A stretch of 64,000 bases of DNA from Rhodocista pekingensis (GTDB taxonomy: Bacteria; Pseudomonadota; Alphaproteobacteria; Azospirillales; Azospirillaceae): the NCBI RefSeq assembly GCF_042665545.1, contig NZ_JBHTCM010000012.1:60623-124622 (forward strand), given 5' to 3'. How positions within the stretch are numbered: position 1 is the stretch's first letter; each line of letters starts with the position of its first letter. The notes beneath the pieces were generated by a model that saw only the letters and a program-made list of their open reading frames with translations, was not told the DNA's origin and did not search any database. Made by a program: the position numbers and the translations under genes. Positions 9,113 to 17,566 of this stretch are shown one piece after another.

Positions 9113-9456
9113 CCGCCCGGCCTGACGGGAGCGGATCGGGGGCCAGTATGAGGGCCTGTGACTGCCGGTTCTGGTCCGTTACGGCCAAGAAACGACCAAG
9201 ACGCCCCCATGCTTATGGGCGCCTTCATTAAGAAGCCCACCCGGCTGAACAACCGGGTGGGCCTCTGAAATAAGAAGACTTCGGGGTCGAAATCCAACTT
9301 CTGAGAATGGTTAACTTCTAGCCTCGCCGGCACTGCGCGGCAGCCCCGCAAAGTGTCGCACAATTTTGCGTAGAGTTGCGCGGGTGGGGCGGGCCTCGCT
9401 TTTCCGGTGTGGGCAGCCTGCCGGCCTTCCTGTGACGGCTGCCGCGGGACCGCCCA
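9113..9456. other. Convergent intergenic region, no gene seen
   Basis: The spacer between the exported redoxin and the convergent crotonase gene contains a strong hairpin at 9235-9262, a weaker one around GCCCCCAT-GCTT-ATGGGCGC (about 9203-9222), and AT-richer sequence up to 9370. A 96-codon minus-strand frame crosses it but has no family resemblance or ribosome site. Confidence 0.5.
9235..9262 (-). terminator. Hairpin, probable terminator for the crotonase gene
   Basis: Perfect 10-bp arms GCCCACCCGG / CCGGGTGGGC flank an 8-base loop. On the minus strand the stem is followed by TTCTTAAT, a weak T tract, about 195 bp past the crotonase stop. On the plus strand no T tract follows. Confidence 0.5.
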
Positions 9457-10326
9457 TCAGGTGAAGGGCCTTTCCTCCCACCAGGGAAAGGCGTCCGGCA
9501 TGTCGGCGGACGGCCGCAGCGGGAAGCGGGCCGGGCGTTTCTCCAGGAAGCTCACGACCCCCTCCGCCGCGTCGGGGGAGCGGCCCGTCTGCTGGATCAG
9601 GCGGCTGTCCACCTTGTGCGCCTCCATCGGGTGGTCGGCCCCCAGCATCCGCCAGAGGAGCTGGCGGGCCAGCGCGACGGAGACCGCACTGGTGCCGTCC
9701 GCGATCTCCCGCGCCAGCTCGTAGGCGCGGGGCAACAGGCGATCGGGCGGCACCACCTCCGACACCAGCCCGCCGGCCTGCGCCTCGGCCGCATCGAAGA
9801 CCCGGCCGGAGAGCACCCAGCGCAGGGCCTGGGCGATTCCCACCAGCCGCGGCAGGAACCAGCTCGACGCCGCCTCCGGCACGATGCCGCGGCGGGTGAA
9901 GACGAAGCCGAAGCGCGCCTCCGCCGACGCGATGCGGATGTCCATGGGCAGCAGCATCGTCGCCCCGATGCCCACGGCGGGGCCGTTCACGGCCGCGATG
10001 ACCGGTTTCCTCATCTCGAACACGCGCAGGGTGACGCGGCCGCCGCTGTCGCGCATCCCGTCGTCGGGGGCGAGCCTTCCCCGGGCGGCGTAGTCGAAGG
10101 TCTTCGCCCCCTCCGCCAGATCTGCCCCGGCGCAGAAGGCCCGGCCGGCGCCGGTGACGACCACGGCGCGCACGCCGTCGTCGGCGTCGGCCCGGTCGAA
10201 GGCGGCGATCAGGTCCGCCATCATGGTGCCGGTGAAGGCGTTCATCCGGTCCGGCCGGTCGAGCGTCACGGTGGCGATGCCGTCCGCCACCGCATAGCGC
10301 AGGGTCTCGAAATCCGCGTCCGCCAT
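9457..10326 (-). CDS. Enoyl-CoA hydratase/isomerase family protein
   Basis: A 289-residue crotonase-fold protein. The acyl-CoA oxyanion-hole segments are visible: GRAFCAGADL (~60-70) and NGPAVGIGATMLLPMDIRIAS (~115-135). The MPMDIRIAS and FTRRGIVPEAASSW blocks place the usual catalytic Glu in IVPEA, with no second Glu in the first position, as in many enoyl-CoA isomerase or short-chain crotonases. It is likely a cytosolic acyl-CoA enzyme of beta-oxidation or a degradative pathway. No other fatty-acid genes are adjacent. Substrate not predictable. Confidence 0.9.
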   Translation of the reverse strand: MADADFETLRYAVADGIATVTLDRPDRMNAFTGTMMADLIAAFDRADADDGVRAVVVTGAGRAFCAGADLAEGAKTFDYAARGRLAPDDGMRDSGGRVTLRVFEMRKPVIAAVNGPAVGIGATMLLPMDIRIASAEARFGFVFTRRGIVPEAASSWFLPRLVGIAQALRWVLSGRVFDAAEAQAGGLVSEVVPPDRLLPRAYELAREIADGTSAVSVALARQLLWRMLGADHPMEAHKVDSRLIQQTGRSPDAAEGVVSFLEKRPARFPLRPSADMPDAFPWWEERPFT

Positions 10327-10464
10327 GGTCTTCCTCCCTTTCCCGGCCTGTCGCCAGCCGGTCTGCCGGGCAGGGTGCGGGCGGGGAGGGATGCCGGCAA
10401 GCGGGCGGAGAGGACCTGGGGCGATGTGGGGGCGCCCTGTCCGCGCTGCGGTGGGAAGCGGGCG

Positions 10465-13011
10465 CTACAGCGCCAGCCGGCCCTGCCCGTCGCGCCGCGG
10501 CAGCAGCTCCGGCACCGCTTCCGCGATCAGTTCGCGCGCCGCCTCGTCCAGCAGGTCGTCCAGGGCGCTGCCCTGCACCTGCTCCCGCCCGATCTCCAGC
10601 AGCACCGGCACCGCCAGGGGGGAGATGCGGTCCAGGTCGCGGTGGACGATGCGGCCGCGCACCCGGGCCAGCATGTCACCCAGCCGGCGCACGTCCGTCA
10701 GGCCGGCGGCCGCGTCGGCGCGGGTGGCGCGCAGCAGCACGTGCCCCGGCTCGTGCCGCCGAAGCACGTCGTAGATCAGGTCGCTGCTGAAGGTGACCTG
10801 CCGGCCGCTCTTCTCCTGGCCCGGGTGCCGGCGCTCGATCAGCCCGGCGATGACGGCGACGTTGCGGAAGGTCCGCTTCAGCATGGAGGATTCCTCCATC
10901 CACGCCTCCAGGTCGTCGCCCAGCATGTCCTCGTCGAACAGGGCGGGGATGTCGCGCGCGGCCGGCGCCCGCAGCGACCAGGTGGCCAGCACGTAGTCGG
11001 TGGCGACGAAGCCCAGCGGCGCCAGCCCGGCCCGCTCCATCCGGCGGGTCAGCAGCATGCCCAGCGTCTGGTGGGCGTTGCGCCCCTCGAAGCAGTAGGC
11101 GACCAGGAACTGCTTGCCGCCGCGCGGAAAGGTCTCGACCAGCAGCGAGCGCCGGTCGGGCAGGACGGAGCGGCAGCGTTGCAGCCGCAGCCATTCCTGC
11201 ACCGCTCCGGGCAGGGCGGACCAGCGCGCCGGGTCGGCCAGCAGGTCGCGCACCCGGTCGGCCAGATGGGTGGAGAGCGGCAGCCGCCCGCCGGCATAGG
11301 CGGGCACCTTCGGCTCGCCCTGGCCGCCCTTGGCGACCTGCACCTCCGTCTCCCGCACCCCCAGGAACTTCAGGAGCTGGCCCGCGAAGACGAAGGTGTC
11401 GCCCGGTGTCAGGGTGTTGACGAAATACTCCTCGATCTCGCCCAGCAGCGTCCGCCCCAGCCGGACCCGCAGCACCGTCGCCTCCACGATGGTGCCGACG
11501 TTCAGCCGGTACTGCCGCGCGACCAGGGGCGAGGCGGCGGCCCAGCGCCCGTCCTCCGTCTCCGTCAGCCGGCGGAACCGCTCGTAGGTGCCCAGCGCGT
11601 AGCCGCCGGTGGCGACGAAGTCGAAGACGTCGTCGAACTCGTCGCGCGACAGGTCGGCATAGGGGGCGGCCTGCACCACCTCGGCATACAGGCGGTCGGC
11701 GTCGAACGGCCCGGCGCAGGCCGTACCGGTGATATGCTGCGCCAGCACGTCCAGCGCTCCGGCGCGCGGCGGGTCGCCGTCCAGCGTGCCCTCCGCGATG
11801 GCGTCCAGCGCCGCCCGGCACTCCAGCACCTCGAAGCGGTTGGCCGGCACCAGCAGGGCGCGCGACGGCGTATCCAGCCGGTGGTTGGCGCGGCCGATCC
11901 GTTGCAGCAGGCGGGAGACGCCCTTCGGCGCCCCGACCTGTACCACCAGATCCACCGCCGCCCAGTCGATGCCCAGGTCCAGCGAGGAGGTCGCCACCAC
12001 CGCCCGCAGCCGGCCGGCGGCCATCGCCGCCTCCACCTTGCGGCGCTGCTCGACCGCGAGGCTGCCATGGTGCAGGGCGATGGGCAGGTTGTCCTCGTTC
12101 AGCCGCCACAGCTCCTGGAACACCAGTTCGGCCTGGGCGCGGGTGTTGACGAAGACCAGGGTGGTGCCGGCCTCCCGGATGCGGCGGTAGACCTCGCCCA
12201 GGGCGTGCAGCGCCATGTGCCCGGCCCAGGGCAGGGGTGCCTCCGTCGTCAGGATCTCCACCTCCGCCCGCGCGCCGCCGCGGCCGGTGACCAGCCGCAC
12301 GGCAGCGTCCCCGAGGGAGGCGTCCCTGGGGCCGGCGTCCCTGGGGCCGGCGTCCGCGCGGCCGGTGGGGGACAGCCACGCCGCCAGCGCCGCGGGATGC
12401 GCCACCGTGGCCGACAGCCCGACCCGGCGCAGCCCCGGCGCCAGCGTGGACAGGCGCGCGAGCCCCAGCGCCAGCAGGTCGCCGCGCTTGGTGCCGGCCA
12501 GGGCGTGCAGTTCGTCAATCACGACGCGGCGCAGACCCCCGAAGATGGTGGGCGCTTCCGGGTAGGACAGCATCAGCGCCAAGCTCTCCACCGTCGTCAG
12601 CAGGATGTGCGGCGGGTGGGCGCGCTGGCGCTGGCGCTTCGCCTCGGGCGTGTCGCCGGTGCGGGTCTCGGCCCGGACCGGCAGCCGGAGTGCCGCCAGC
12701 GGCAGCTCCAGGTTCCGCTGGATGTCCACCGCCAGCGCCTTCAAGGGCGAGATGTAGAGCGTGTGCAGCCCCTCGCGCGGGCGCTCCGACAGCTCGATCA
12801 GGCTGGGCAGGAAGCCGGCCAGGGTCTTGCCGCCGCCGGTCGGCGCGATCAGCAGGGCGTCCACGCCGTCGCGCGCCGCCTGGACCAGGGCGATCTGGTG
12901 GGCGTGCGGCGTCCAGCCGCGGCTGCGGAACCAGCCGGAAATGGCGGGGGGCAGCAGGTCGGCGGCGGCGGGGGCGCCGTCCGGACCGTCGAAGGGGAGG
13001 ACATCGCTCAT
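10465..13011 (-). CDS. Ligase-associated Lhr-like DEXH helicase
   Basis: An 848-residue superfamily 2 helicase. Walker A APTGGGKT is near residue 54, the DEXH-type Walker B reads VVIDELHAL, and the second RecA domain has the motif QRIGRANHR. An Lhr-specific WH/beta-barrel module and a C-terminal DUF4145/Lhr-like region complete the chain. Its length and order match the family found with an MBL exonuclease and an ATP-dependent ligase in many alphaproteobacteria. Those two partners lie 3.5 kb away here on the opposite strand. A short in-frame repeat (GPRDA units, near 12325-12355) falls in a variable loop. Expected role: processing of damaged DNA ends; biochemical detail is inferred from family context. 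Confidence 0.9.
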   Translation of the reverse strand: MSDVLPFDGPDGAPAAADLLPPAISGWFRSRGWTPHAHQIALVQAARDGVDALLIAPTGGGKTLAGFLPSLIELSERPREGLHTLYISPLKALAVDIQRNLELPLAALRLPVRAETRTGDTPEAKRQRQRAHPPHILLTTVESLALMLSYPEAPTIFGGLRRVVIDELHALAGTKRGDLLALGLARLSTLAPGLRRVGLSATVAHPAALAAWLSPTGRADAGPRDAGPRDASLGDAAVRLVTGRGGARAEVEILTTEAPLPWAGHMALHALGEVYRRIREAGTTLVFVNTRAQAELVFQELWRLNEDNLPIALHHGSLAVEQRRKVEAAMAAGRLRAVVATSSLDLGIDWAAVDLVVQVGAPKGVSRLLQRIGRANHRLDTPSRALLVPANRFEVLECRAALDAIAEGTLDGDPPRAGALDVLAQHITGTACAGPFDADRLYAEVVQAAPYADLSRDEFDDVFDFVATGGYALGTYERFRRLTETEDGRWAAASPLVARQYRLNVGTIVEATVLRVRLGRTLLGEIEEYFVNTLTPGDTFVFAGQLLKFLGVRETEVQVAKGGQGEPKVPAYAGGRLPLSTHLADRVRDLLADPARWSALPGAVQEWLRLQRCRSVLPDRRSLLVETFPRGGKQFLVAYCFEGRNAHQTLGMLLTRRMERAGLAPLGFVATDYVLATWSLRAPAARDIPALFDEDMLGDDLEAWMEESSMLKRTFRNVAVIAGLIERRHPGQEKSGRQVTFSSDLIYDVLRRHEPGHVLLRATRADAAAGLTDVRRLGDMLARVRGRIVHRDLDRISPLAVPVLLEIGREQVQGSALDDLLDEAARELIAEAVPELLPRRDGQGRLAL

Positions 13012-13097
13012 CGTGGCGGGATATATGAACCGGAAACCGCCCCGGTCGAAAGCGGGGTGTTGGCGCGGTGCATCCGGAGCGGGTGCGGGAGATCGGA

Positions 13098-14525
13098 ATG
13101 ACGGGTCTGGCAGAGCTTCTGGCGGCGGTGGATGCGGGGGATGCGGCAGGGGCGGCGCGGATCGCCGGCGCCGATCCGGGACTGCTGGAGGAGCGCGGTC
13201 CCGACGGCGCGACGCCGATCCTGCTGGCGGCCTACCGGGGCGCCCGGCCCGTGCAGGAGGCGTTACGGCCGCTGAAGCCCGCGCTCGACCTCTACGAGGC
13301 GGCGGCGCTGGGCGACCTCGACCGCGTCATCGCTCTGGTGGAGGCCGAACCCTCCGCCATCGACCGGCCGGCGCCGGACGGCCGCACGGCCCTGGGCCTC
13401 GCCGCCTTCTTCGGCCGGCAGGCGGTCGTGGACTGGCTGCTTGCCCGCGGTGCCGACGCGACCCCGCCGGGCATGGGGCCGACGGCACTGCCGCCGCTGC
13501 ACGCGGCAGCGGCGGGCCGTCATCTCGGCATCGCCCGCGCGCTGCTGGCGCACGGTGCCGTGCCCGACGCCCCGCGGCACGGGGGCTACACCGCCCTGCA
13601 CGCGGCGGCGCGGAACGGCCATCTGGAACTGATCGCGCTGCTGCTGGAGCACGGCGCCGACCCGCACCGCGCCGCGGCGGACGGCGCCACCGCCCTGTCC
13701 CTGGCCCGGGCGGCCGGACATGCGCGCGCCGTCACCCTGCTGGAGTCGGGGGGCGGCCCCTCGGCCGACGCGCCGTTCGGTCTGCTCTGCGCCATCCCGG
13801 AGGAGATCGCCCATTTCGGCCCGCACTTCGTCGAATCGGAGGCGGAGACGATCGGCGGCTTCGTCTTCCGCCGCGGCCTGCTGGACGGACGTCATGCCGT
13901 CGTCGTCGAGTGCGGCATCGGCAAGGTCAACGCGGCCGTCGTCTCCACCCTGCTGATCGAGCGGTTCGGCTGCCGCATGCTGCTGTTCTCCGGCGTCGCC
14001 GGCGGCGTGGACCCCGCGCTGGGCATCGGCGATGTCGTGGTCGGCACGCGGCTGGTGCAGCACGATTACGGCGCCCTGGTCCGCGGCAACCTGCGCGTCT
14101 ACCAGCCGGGCGTGACGCCGGTGCCGGGCGTCGCCGACACGCACGGCTATGCCCTGGACCCCGCGGTCGAGGCGACGGTGCGGGCGGCGCTGGACGGGCT
14201 GGAGCTGCCGCCGATCCCGGCCAAGGCGACCGGCGGGGTTGAGCGGACGCCGCGCATCACCTTCGGCACCATTGCCACCGGCGACCAGTTCGTGAACTGC
14301 GAGTCGACCCGCCAGCGGCTGCATGAACGCTTCGGCGCCGCGGCGGTGGAGATGGAAGGGGCGGCCGTGGCCCAGGTGGCGGAGCGTTTCGGCGTGCCCT
14401 GCCTGATCATCCGGTCGCTCTCCGACCTTGCCGGGGCGGAGAGCCACATGGACTTCTACACCTTCGTGGCCGCGGCGGCGCGCTGCGCCTCGCTGCTGCT
14501 GCGCCGGGTGGCTTCGGCGCTGTAG
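13098..14525 (+). CDS. Ankyrin-repeat / MTA-SAH nucleosidase fusion
   Basis: A 475-residue two-part protein. Residues ~1-225 are ankyrin repeats, with units such as GYTALHAAARNGHLELIALLLEHGAD. Residues ~230-475 are a purine nucleoside phosphorylase/nucleosidase domain of the MTAN kind. The domain shows an N-terminal AIPEEI acid motif, ECGIGKVNAA, the FGTIATGDQFVN loop, VEMEGAAVAQVAE for ribose binding, and RSLSD with the catalytic-type Asp. All key MTAN positions appear kept, so cleavage of methylthioadenosine, S-adenosylhomocysteine or a related nucleoside is plausible. The ATG at 13098 (GGGAG upstream) is preferred over one 30 bp earlier. It is divergent from the helicase. The fusion to ankyrin repeats is unusual and suggests regulated or protein-targeted nucleoside cleavage. 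Confidence 0.88.
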   Translation: MTGLAELLAAVDAGDAAGAARIAGADPGLLEERGPDGATPILLAAYRGARPVQEALRPLKPALDLYEAAALGDLDRVIALVEAEPSAIDRPAPDGRTALGLAAFFGRQAVVDWLLARGADATPPGMGPTALPPLHAAAAGRHLGIARALLAHGAVPDAPRHGGYTALHAAARNGHLELIALLLEHGADPHRAAADGATALSLARAAGHARAVTLLESGGGPSADAPFGLLCAIPEEIAHFGPHFVESEAETIGGFVFRRGLLDGRHAVVVECGIGKVNAAVVSTLLIERFGCRMLLFSGVAGGVDPALGIGDVVVGTRLVQHDYGALVRGNLRVYQPGVTPVPGVADTHGYALDPAVEATVRAALDGLELPPIPAKATGGVERTPRITFGTIATGDQFVNCESTRQRLHERFGAAAVEMEGAAVAQVAERFGVPCLIIRSLSDLAGAESHMDFYTFVAAAARCASLLLRRVASAL

Positions 14526-14560
14526 GGGGCGGCGCTGTAGGGGGCGGCACTGTAAGGGAC
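14516..14560. repeat. Three 15-bp tandem repeats spanning a stop codon
   Basis: Units at 14516-14530, 14531-14545 and 14546-14560 (GGCGCTGTAGGGGGC, identical copy, then GGCACTGTAAGGGAC). The first unit holds the TAG of the nucleosidase fusion. Because the period is five codons, the stop recurs in frame as TAG and TAA. Confidence 0.85.
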
Positions 14561-14653
14561 GGGGAAGACGGGGCCGCGCCCGCGGCGGCACTGCCCCGCC
14601 CCTCCATTCCGTGGTAGCCTTTCCGGGCAGCGGCGAACGGAGGGAGGCCTGGA

Positions 14654-15070
14654 ATGTCCGATACCCACATGCTGAAGGGTGTCGTTCCCTATCTGACGGT
14701 GGGCGATGCGCAGAAGGCCATCGCCTTCTATGTCCATGCCCTGGATGCGCACGAGGTGGTGCGCCAGACGGAGCCCGACGGGGTGCGCGTCACGCATTCG
14801 GTGCTGCTGATCAACGGCGGCACCTTCTTCGTCTCCGACGATTTTCCTGAGCACAATGGCGGGCAGTCGCGCGACCCGCTGGTCCTGACCGCCAGCCCCG
14901 TGACGCTGCACATGAACGTGCCGAACGTCGATACGCTGGTGCAGCGGGCGGTGGAGCACGGGGCGACCGTGCTGGTGCCGCCGCAGCCCGTGATCTGGGG
15001 CAGCCGCTTCGCCAAGATCCGCGACCCCTTCGGCCATGTCTGGACCCTGGTCACCCCGATCCCGGAATGA
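14654..15070 (+). CDS. VOC-superfamily protein (PhnB/glyoxalase-like)
   Basis: A 138-residue protein with two beta-alpha-beta-beta-beta VOC modules. The start VVPYLTVGDAQKAIAFYVHAL is typical of PhnB-like members, and the end RFAKIRDPFGHVWTLVTP carries the usual DPFGH. Candidate metal ligands are His/Glu residues in LHMNV and the final GH region, but the first site is not fully conserved, so catalytic activity is uncertain. A GGAGGG motif precedes the ATG. No functional link to neighbours is visible. Confidence 0.85.
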   Translation: MSDTHMLKGVVPYLTVGDAQKAIAFYVHALDAHEVVRQTEPDGVRVTHSVLLINGGTFFVSDDFPEHNGGQSRDPLVLTASPVTLHMNVPNVDTLVQRAVEHGATVLVPPQPVIWGSRFAKIRDPFGHVWTLVTPIPE

Positions 15071-15135
15071 TGGCTACCGGCTGACGGTCTCCGGGCGGCG
15101 GTTCGACCGGACCGCCGCCGGGTGCCCGGCCTGCC

Positions 15136-15264
15136 TCAGAACGCCGTGGCGAGCCAGAGGAAGGCCGCCCACAGCGGCACGGACAGAAGAACGCCGTTGA
15201 CCAGACCGATGGCGGCGTCCATGCCGCCCGTCGCCGCGACCGCCCGATGATGCTGCCTGCGCAT
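15136..15264 (-). CDS. 42-residue single-pass membrane protein
   Basis: A short ORF, MRRQHHRAVAATGG followed by a hydrophobic helix (~17-41, ending WLATAF). A very good ribosome site, AAGGAGGG, lies about seven bases before the ATG. The charged N-terminus (Arg/His-rich) predicts an N-in orientation with a single helix. It lies downstream of psuG on the same strand. No family is recognised. The strong Shine-Dalgarno sequence and clean helix argue that it is real. Confidence 0.6.
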   Translation of the reverse strand: MRRQHHRAVAATGGMDAAIGLVNGVLLSVPLWAAFLWLATAF

Positions 15265-15399
15265 GAGTCCCTCCTTGCCTGACGAACGTCCGCGCCGGGA
15301 AAGGGGTTCCCAAGCGGAGAGCGCGCCCGGCGGGCATCATGCGGCCGGTTTTCTTTACGAAGTCTTGCGGTCTTTGCCGCCGGTCGCCGGGGCGCCGCC

Positions 15400-16362
15400 T
15401 CAGTAGGTGGGGCGCTTGCTCGGCGGCGGCTTCTTCGGCAGCGTCGTCTCCTGCTTCAGCCGGGCGTAGGCCACGGCGATGCGGGCGCCCACCGCGGCGT
15501 TGTTCAGCAGCAGCGCCCGGTTGGCGGTCAGGCTGGCGCCGCCCGTGAGGGTCTCCAGCCGGTGCAGCAGGAACGGCGTCAGCGCCTTGCCGCGGACCCC
15601 GCCGGCCGCCGCCTCGGCCACGGCCTGCTGCACGGCGGCCTCCGCCGTCGCCGCGTCCAGCGCCGCCGCGTCCGGGATCGGCACGGCGACGACAATGCCG
15701 CCCTCCAGCCCCAGGCGCCACTTGGCGTTCAGGACCCGCGCCGCGTCCTCGGGCGTGTCGCAGCGGCCGTCCACCGGCAGGCCGCTGTCGCGGTGGTAGA
15801 AGGCGGGGAAGGCGTCGGTGCCGAACCCGACGACCGGCACGCCGCGCGTCTCCAGGTATTCCAGGGTGCGGGGCAGGTCCAGGATGGCCTTGGCCCCGGC
15901 GCAGACGACGGCGACGGGGGTGGTGGCCAGCTCCTCCAGGTCGGCGGAGATGTCGCCCGTCGTCTCCGCCCCGCGGTGGACGCCGCCGATCCCGCCCGTG
16001 GCGAACACGGCGATGCCGGCCAGATCGGCGGCGATCATGGTGGCGGCCACGGTGGTCGCCCCGTCCGCCCCCTTGGCCAGCACCAGCGGCAGGTCGCGCC
16101 GGCTGACCTTGGCGGTGCCGGGGACGGTGAGGCGCTGCATGTCCTCGTCGTCCAGCCCGATGCGGATGCGCCCGTCCAGCACGGCGATGGTCGCCGGCAC
16201 GGCGCCGTTGGCGCGCACGGCCGCCTCGATCTCCCGCGCCGTCTCCAGGCTGGCGGGAGCGGGCAGGCCGTGGCTGATCAGCGTGCTTTCCAGGGCCACG
16301 ACCGGGCGGCCGGCCTTCAGCGCCGCCGCCACCTCCGGGTGGATGGAAAGGAAGTCGTGCAT
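15400..16362 (-). CDS. psuG: Pseudouridine-5'-phosphate glycosidase
   Basis: A 320-residue member of the PsuG family, which reversibly splits pseudouridine 5'-phosphate into uracil and ribose 5-phosphate. Recognisable blocks are VALESTLISHGLP near the N-terminus, a central FATGGIGGVHRG with KSI-type VVCAGAKAILDLPRTLEYLET, and SLTANRALLLNNAAVGARIA near the end. The partner pseudouridine kinase (psuK, PfkB family) is not adjacent. It is divergent from the exonuclease gene across about 100 bp. A C-terminal Lys-rich tail is a lineage feature. Confidence 0.93.
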   Translation of the reverse strand: MHDFLSIHPEVAAALKAGRPVVALESTLISHGLPAPASLETAREIEAAVRANGAVPATIAVLDGRIRIGLDDEDMQRLTVPGTAKVSRRDLPLVLAKGADGATTVAATMIAADLAGIAVFATGGIGGVHRGAETTGDISADLEELATTPVAVVCAGAKAILDLPRTLEYLETRGVPVVGFGTDAFPAFYHRDSGLPVDGRCDTPEDAARVLNAKWRLGLEGGIVVAVPIPDAAALDAATAEAAVQQAVAEAAAGGVRGKALTPFLLHRLETLTGGASLTANRALLLNNAAVGARIAVAYARLKQETTLPKKPPPSKRPTY

Positions 16363-16462
16363 GGGATCGCCTCCGTGGGTGCGGCCGGAACATGCCCCCC
16401 GGCGCGGGCGGGCGCAACGGCGGCGGCGTGGCGGCGGGAGCGGGGCAGGCTATATTCCCTGC

Positions 16463-17542
16463 ATGGCTGATCCGTCCACCCCCCGCCCGGAAGGCCCCGG
16501 GCCTGCGAGCCCCCCTCCGGCGTATCCCCGTCCGGAGAGCTGGGTCCGTCCCTGTCCGCCGGAACAGGGCGGCGGGCTGTGGGTCGAACCCGGCGGCTTC
16601 CACATCGACCCCGTGCGGGCGGTGGAGCGCGCCGTCGTCACCCATGGCCATTCCGACCACGCCCGGCCCGGCCATGCCCGCGTGCTGGCGACTCCGGGCA
16701 CGCTGGCGATCATGCGGGCGCGGCTGGGGGAGCAGGCGGGCGCCGTGCAGCAGCCGCTGCCCTACGGGGAGCCGTTGCGGGTCGGGGAGGTGGGGGTGCG
16801 GCTGGTTCCGGCCGGGCATGTGCTGGGCAGCGCGCAGATCGTGCTGGAGTGGCGGGGCAGCCGCGTCGTCGTCTCGGGCGACTACAAGCGCCGGCCCGAC
16901 CCCACCTGCCTGCCGTTCGAGCCGGTTCCCTGCGACGCCTTCGTCACCGAGGCGACCTTCGGCCTGCCGGTCTTCCGCCACCCGCCGGATGCCGACGAGG
17001 TGGGCAAGCTGCTGCACAGCCTCACCCTCTTCCCGGAGCGGGCGCATGTCGTCGGCGTCTATGCGCTGGGCAAGTGCCAGCGCCTGATCGCGCTCCTGCG
17101 CCGGGCCGGCTACGACCGGCCGGTCTGGCTGCACGGGGCGCTGATCCCGATGTGCGAGCTGTACCGGGCGCATGGGGTGGACCTGGGCGACCTGCGCCCC
17201 GCCACCGCCGCGACGCGGGAGGACCTGCGGGGGCAGGTGGTGCTCTCCCCCCCGTCCGCGATCCAGGACAAATGGTCCCGCCGGCTGCCGGACCCGGTGG
17301 TGGCCTACGCCTCGGGCTGGATGCGGGTGCGCCAGCGCGCCCGCCAGCGCGGGGTGGAACTGCCGCTCGTGATCTCCGACCATGCCGACTGGGACGAACT
17401 GACCGCCACCATCCGCGACGTGGGCGCGCCGGAGCTATGGGTCACGCACGGGCGGGAGGAGGCGCTGGTCCACTGGGCCAGCGGCCAGGGCTACCGGGCG
17501 CGGGCGCTGGCGCTGATCGGATTCGAGGACGAGGATGTCTGA
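16463..17542 (+). CDS. Ligase-associated MBL-fold exonuclease
   Basis: A 359-residue metallo-beta-lactamase/beta-CASP-like nuclease. The metal-binding motif THGHSDHARPGH is at ~53-64; further ligands appear in PAGHVLGSAQ and VSGDYKRRPD, and a late SDHADW gives the C-terminal His. The family occurs directly before an ATP-dependent ligase, as here with a 24-bp gap, and acts in end trimming (inferred from the cassette and from SNM1/Pso2-like homology). The ATG at 16463 is chosen because an upstream extension of the frame runs into psuG antisense sequence. The N-terminal Pro-rich tail (~30 residues) is longer than usual. Confidence 0.9.
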   Translation: MADPSTPRPEGPGPASPPPAYPRPESWVRPCPPEQGGGLWVEPGGFHIDPVRAVERAVVTHGHSDHARPGHARVLATPGTLAIMRARLGEQAGAVQQPLPYGEPLRVGEVGVRLVPAGHVLGSAQIVLEWRGSRVVVSGDYKRRPDPTCLPFEPVPCDAFVTEATFGLPVFRHPPDADEVGKLLHSLTLFPERAHVVGVYALGKCQRLIALLRRAGYDRPVWLHGALIPMCELYRAHGVDLGDLRPATAATREDLRGQVVLSPPSAIQDKWSRRLPDPVVAYASGWMRVRQRARQRGVELPLVISDHADWDELTATIRDVGAPELWVTHGREEALVHWASGQGYRARALALIGFEDEDV

Positions 17543-17566
17543 CCCGCGGCAGACGGCAGGCCGGGC

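Noticed and set aside
9073..9363. A 96-codon minus-strand frame after the exported redoxin
   Set aside because: No ribosome site or family resemblance, and it covers the terminator-like hairpin region.
12327..12355. Short repeat inside the helicase gene
   Set aside because: An in-frame GPRDA duplication in a variable loop; likely neutral slippage, not a separate element.
9616..13101. An 1,161-codon plus-strand frame opposite the crotonase and helicase
   Set aside because: Antisense shadow running across two real genes and their spacer; no domain or ribosome site.
15074..17383. A 769-codon minus-strand frame across psuG, the exonuclease and spacers
   Set aside because: Reads through several real genes in the wrong frame; composition as above.
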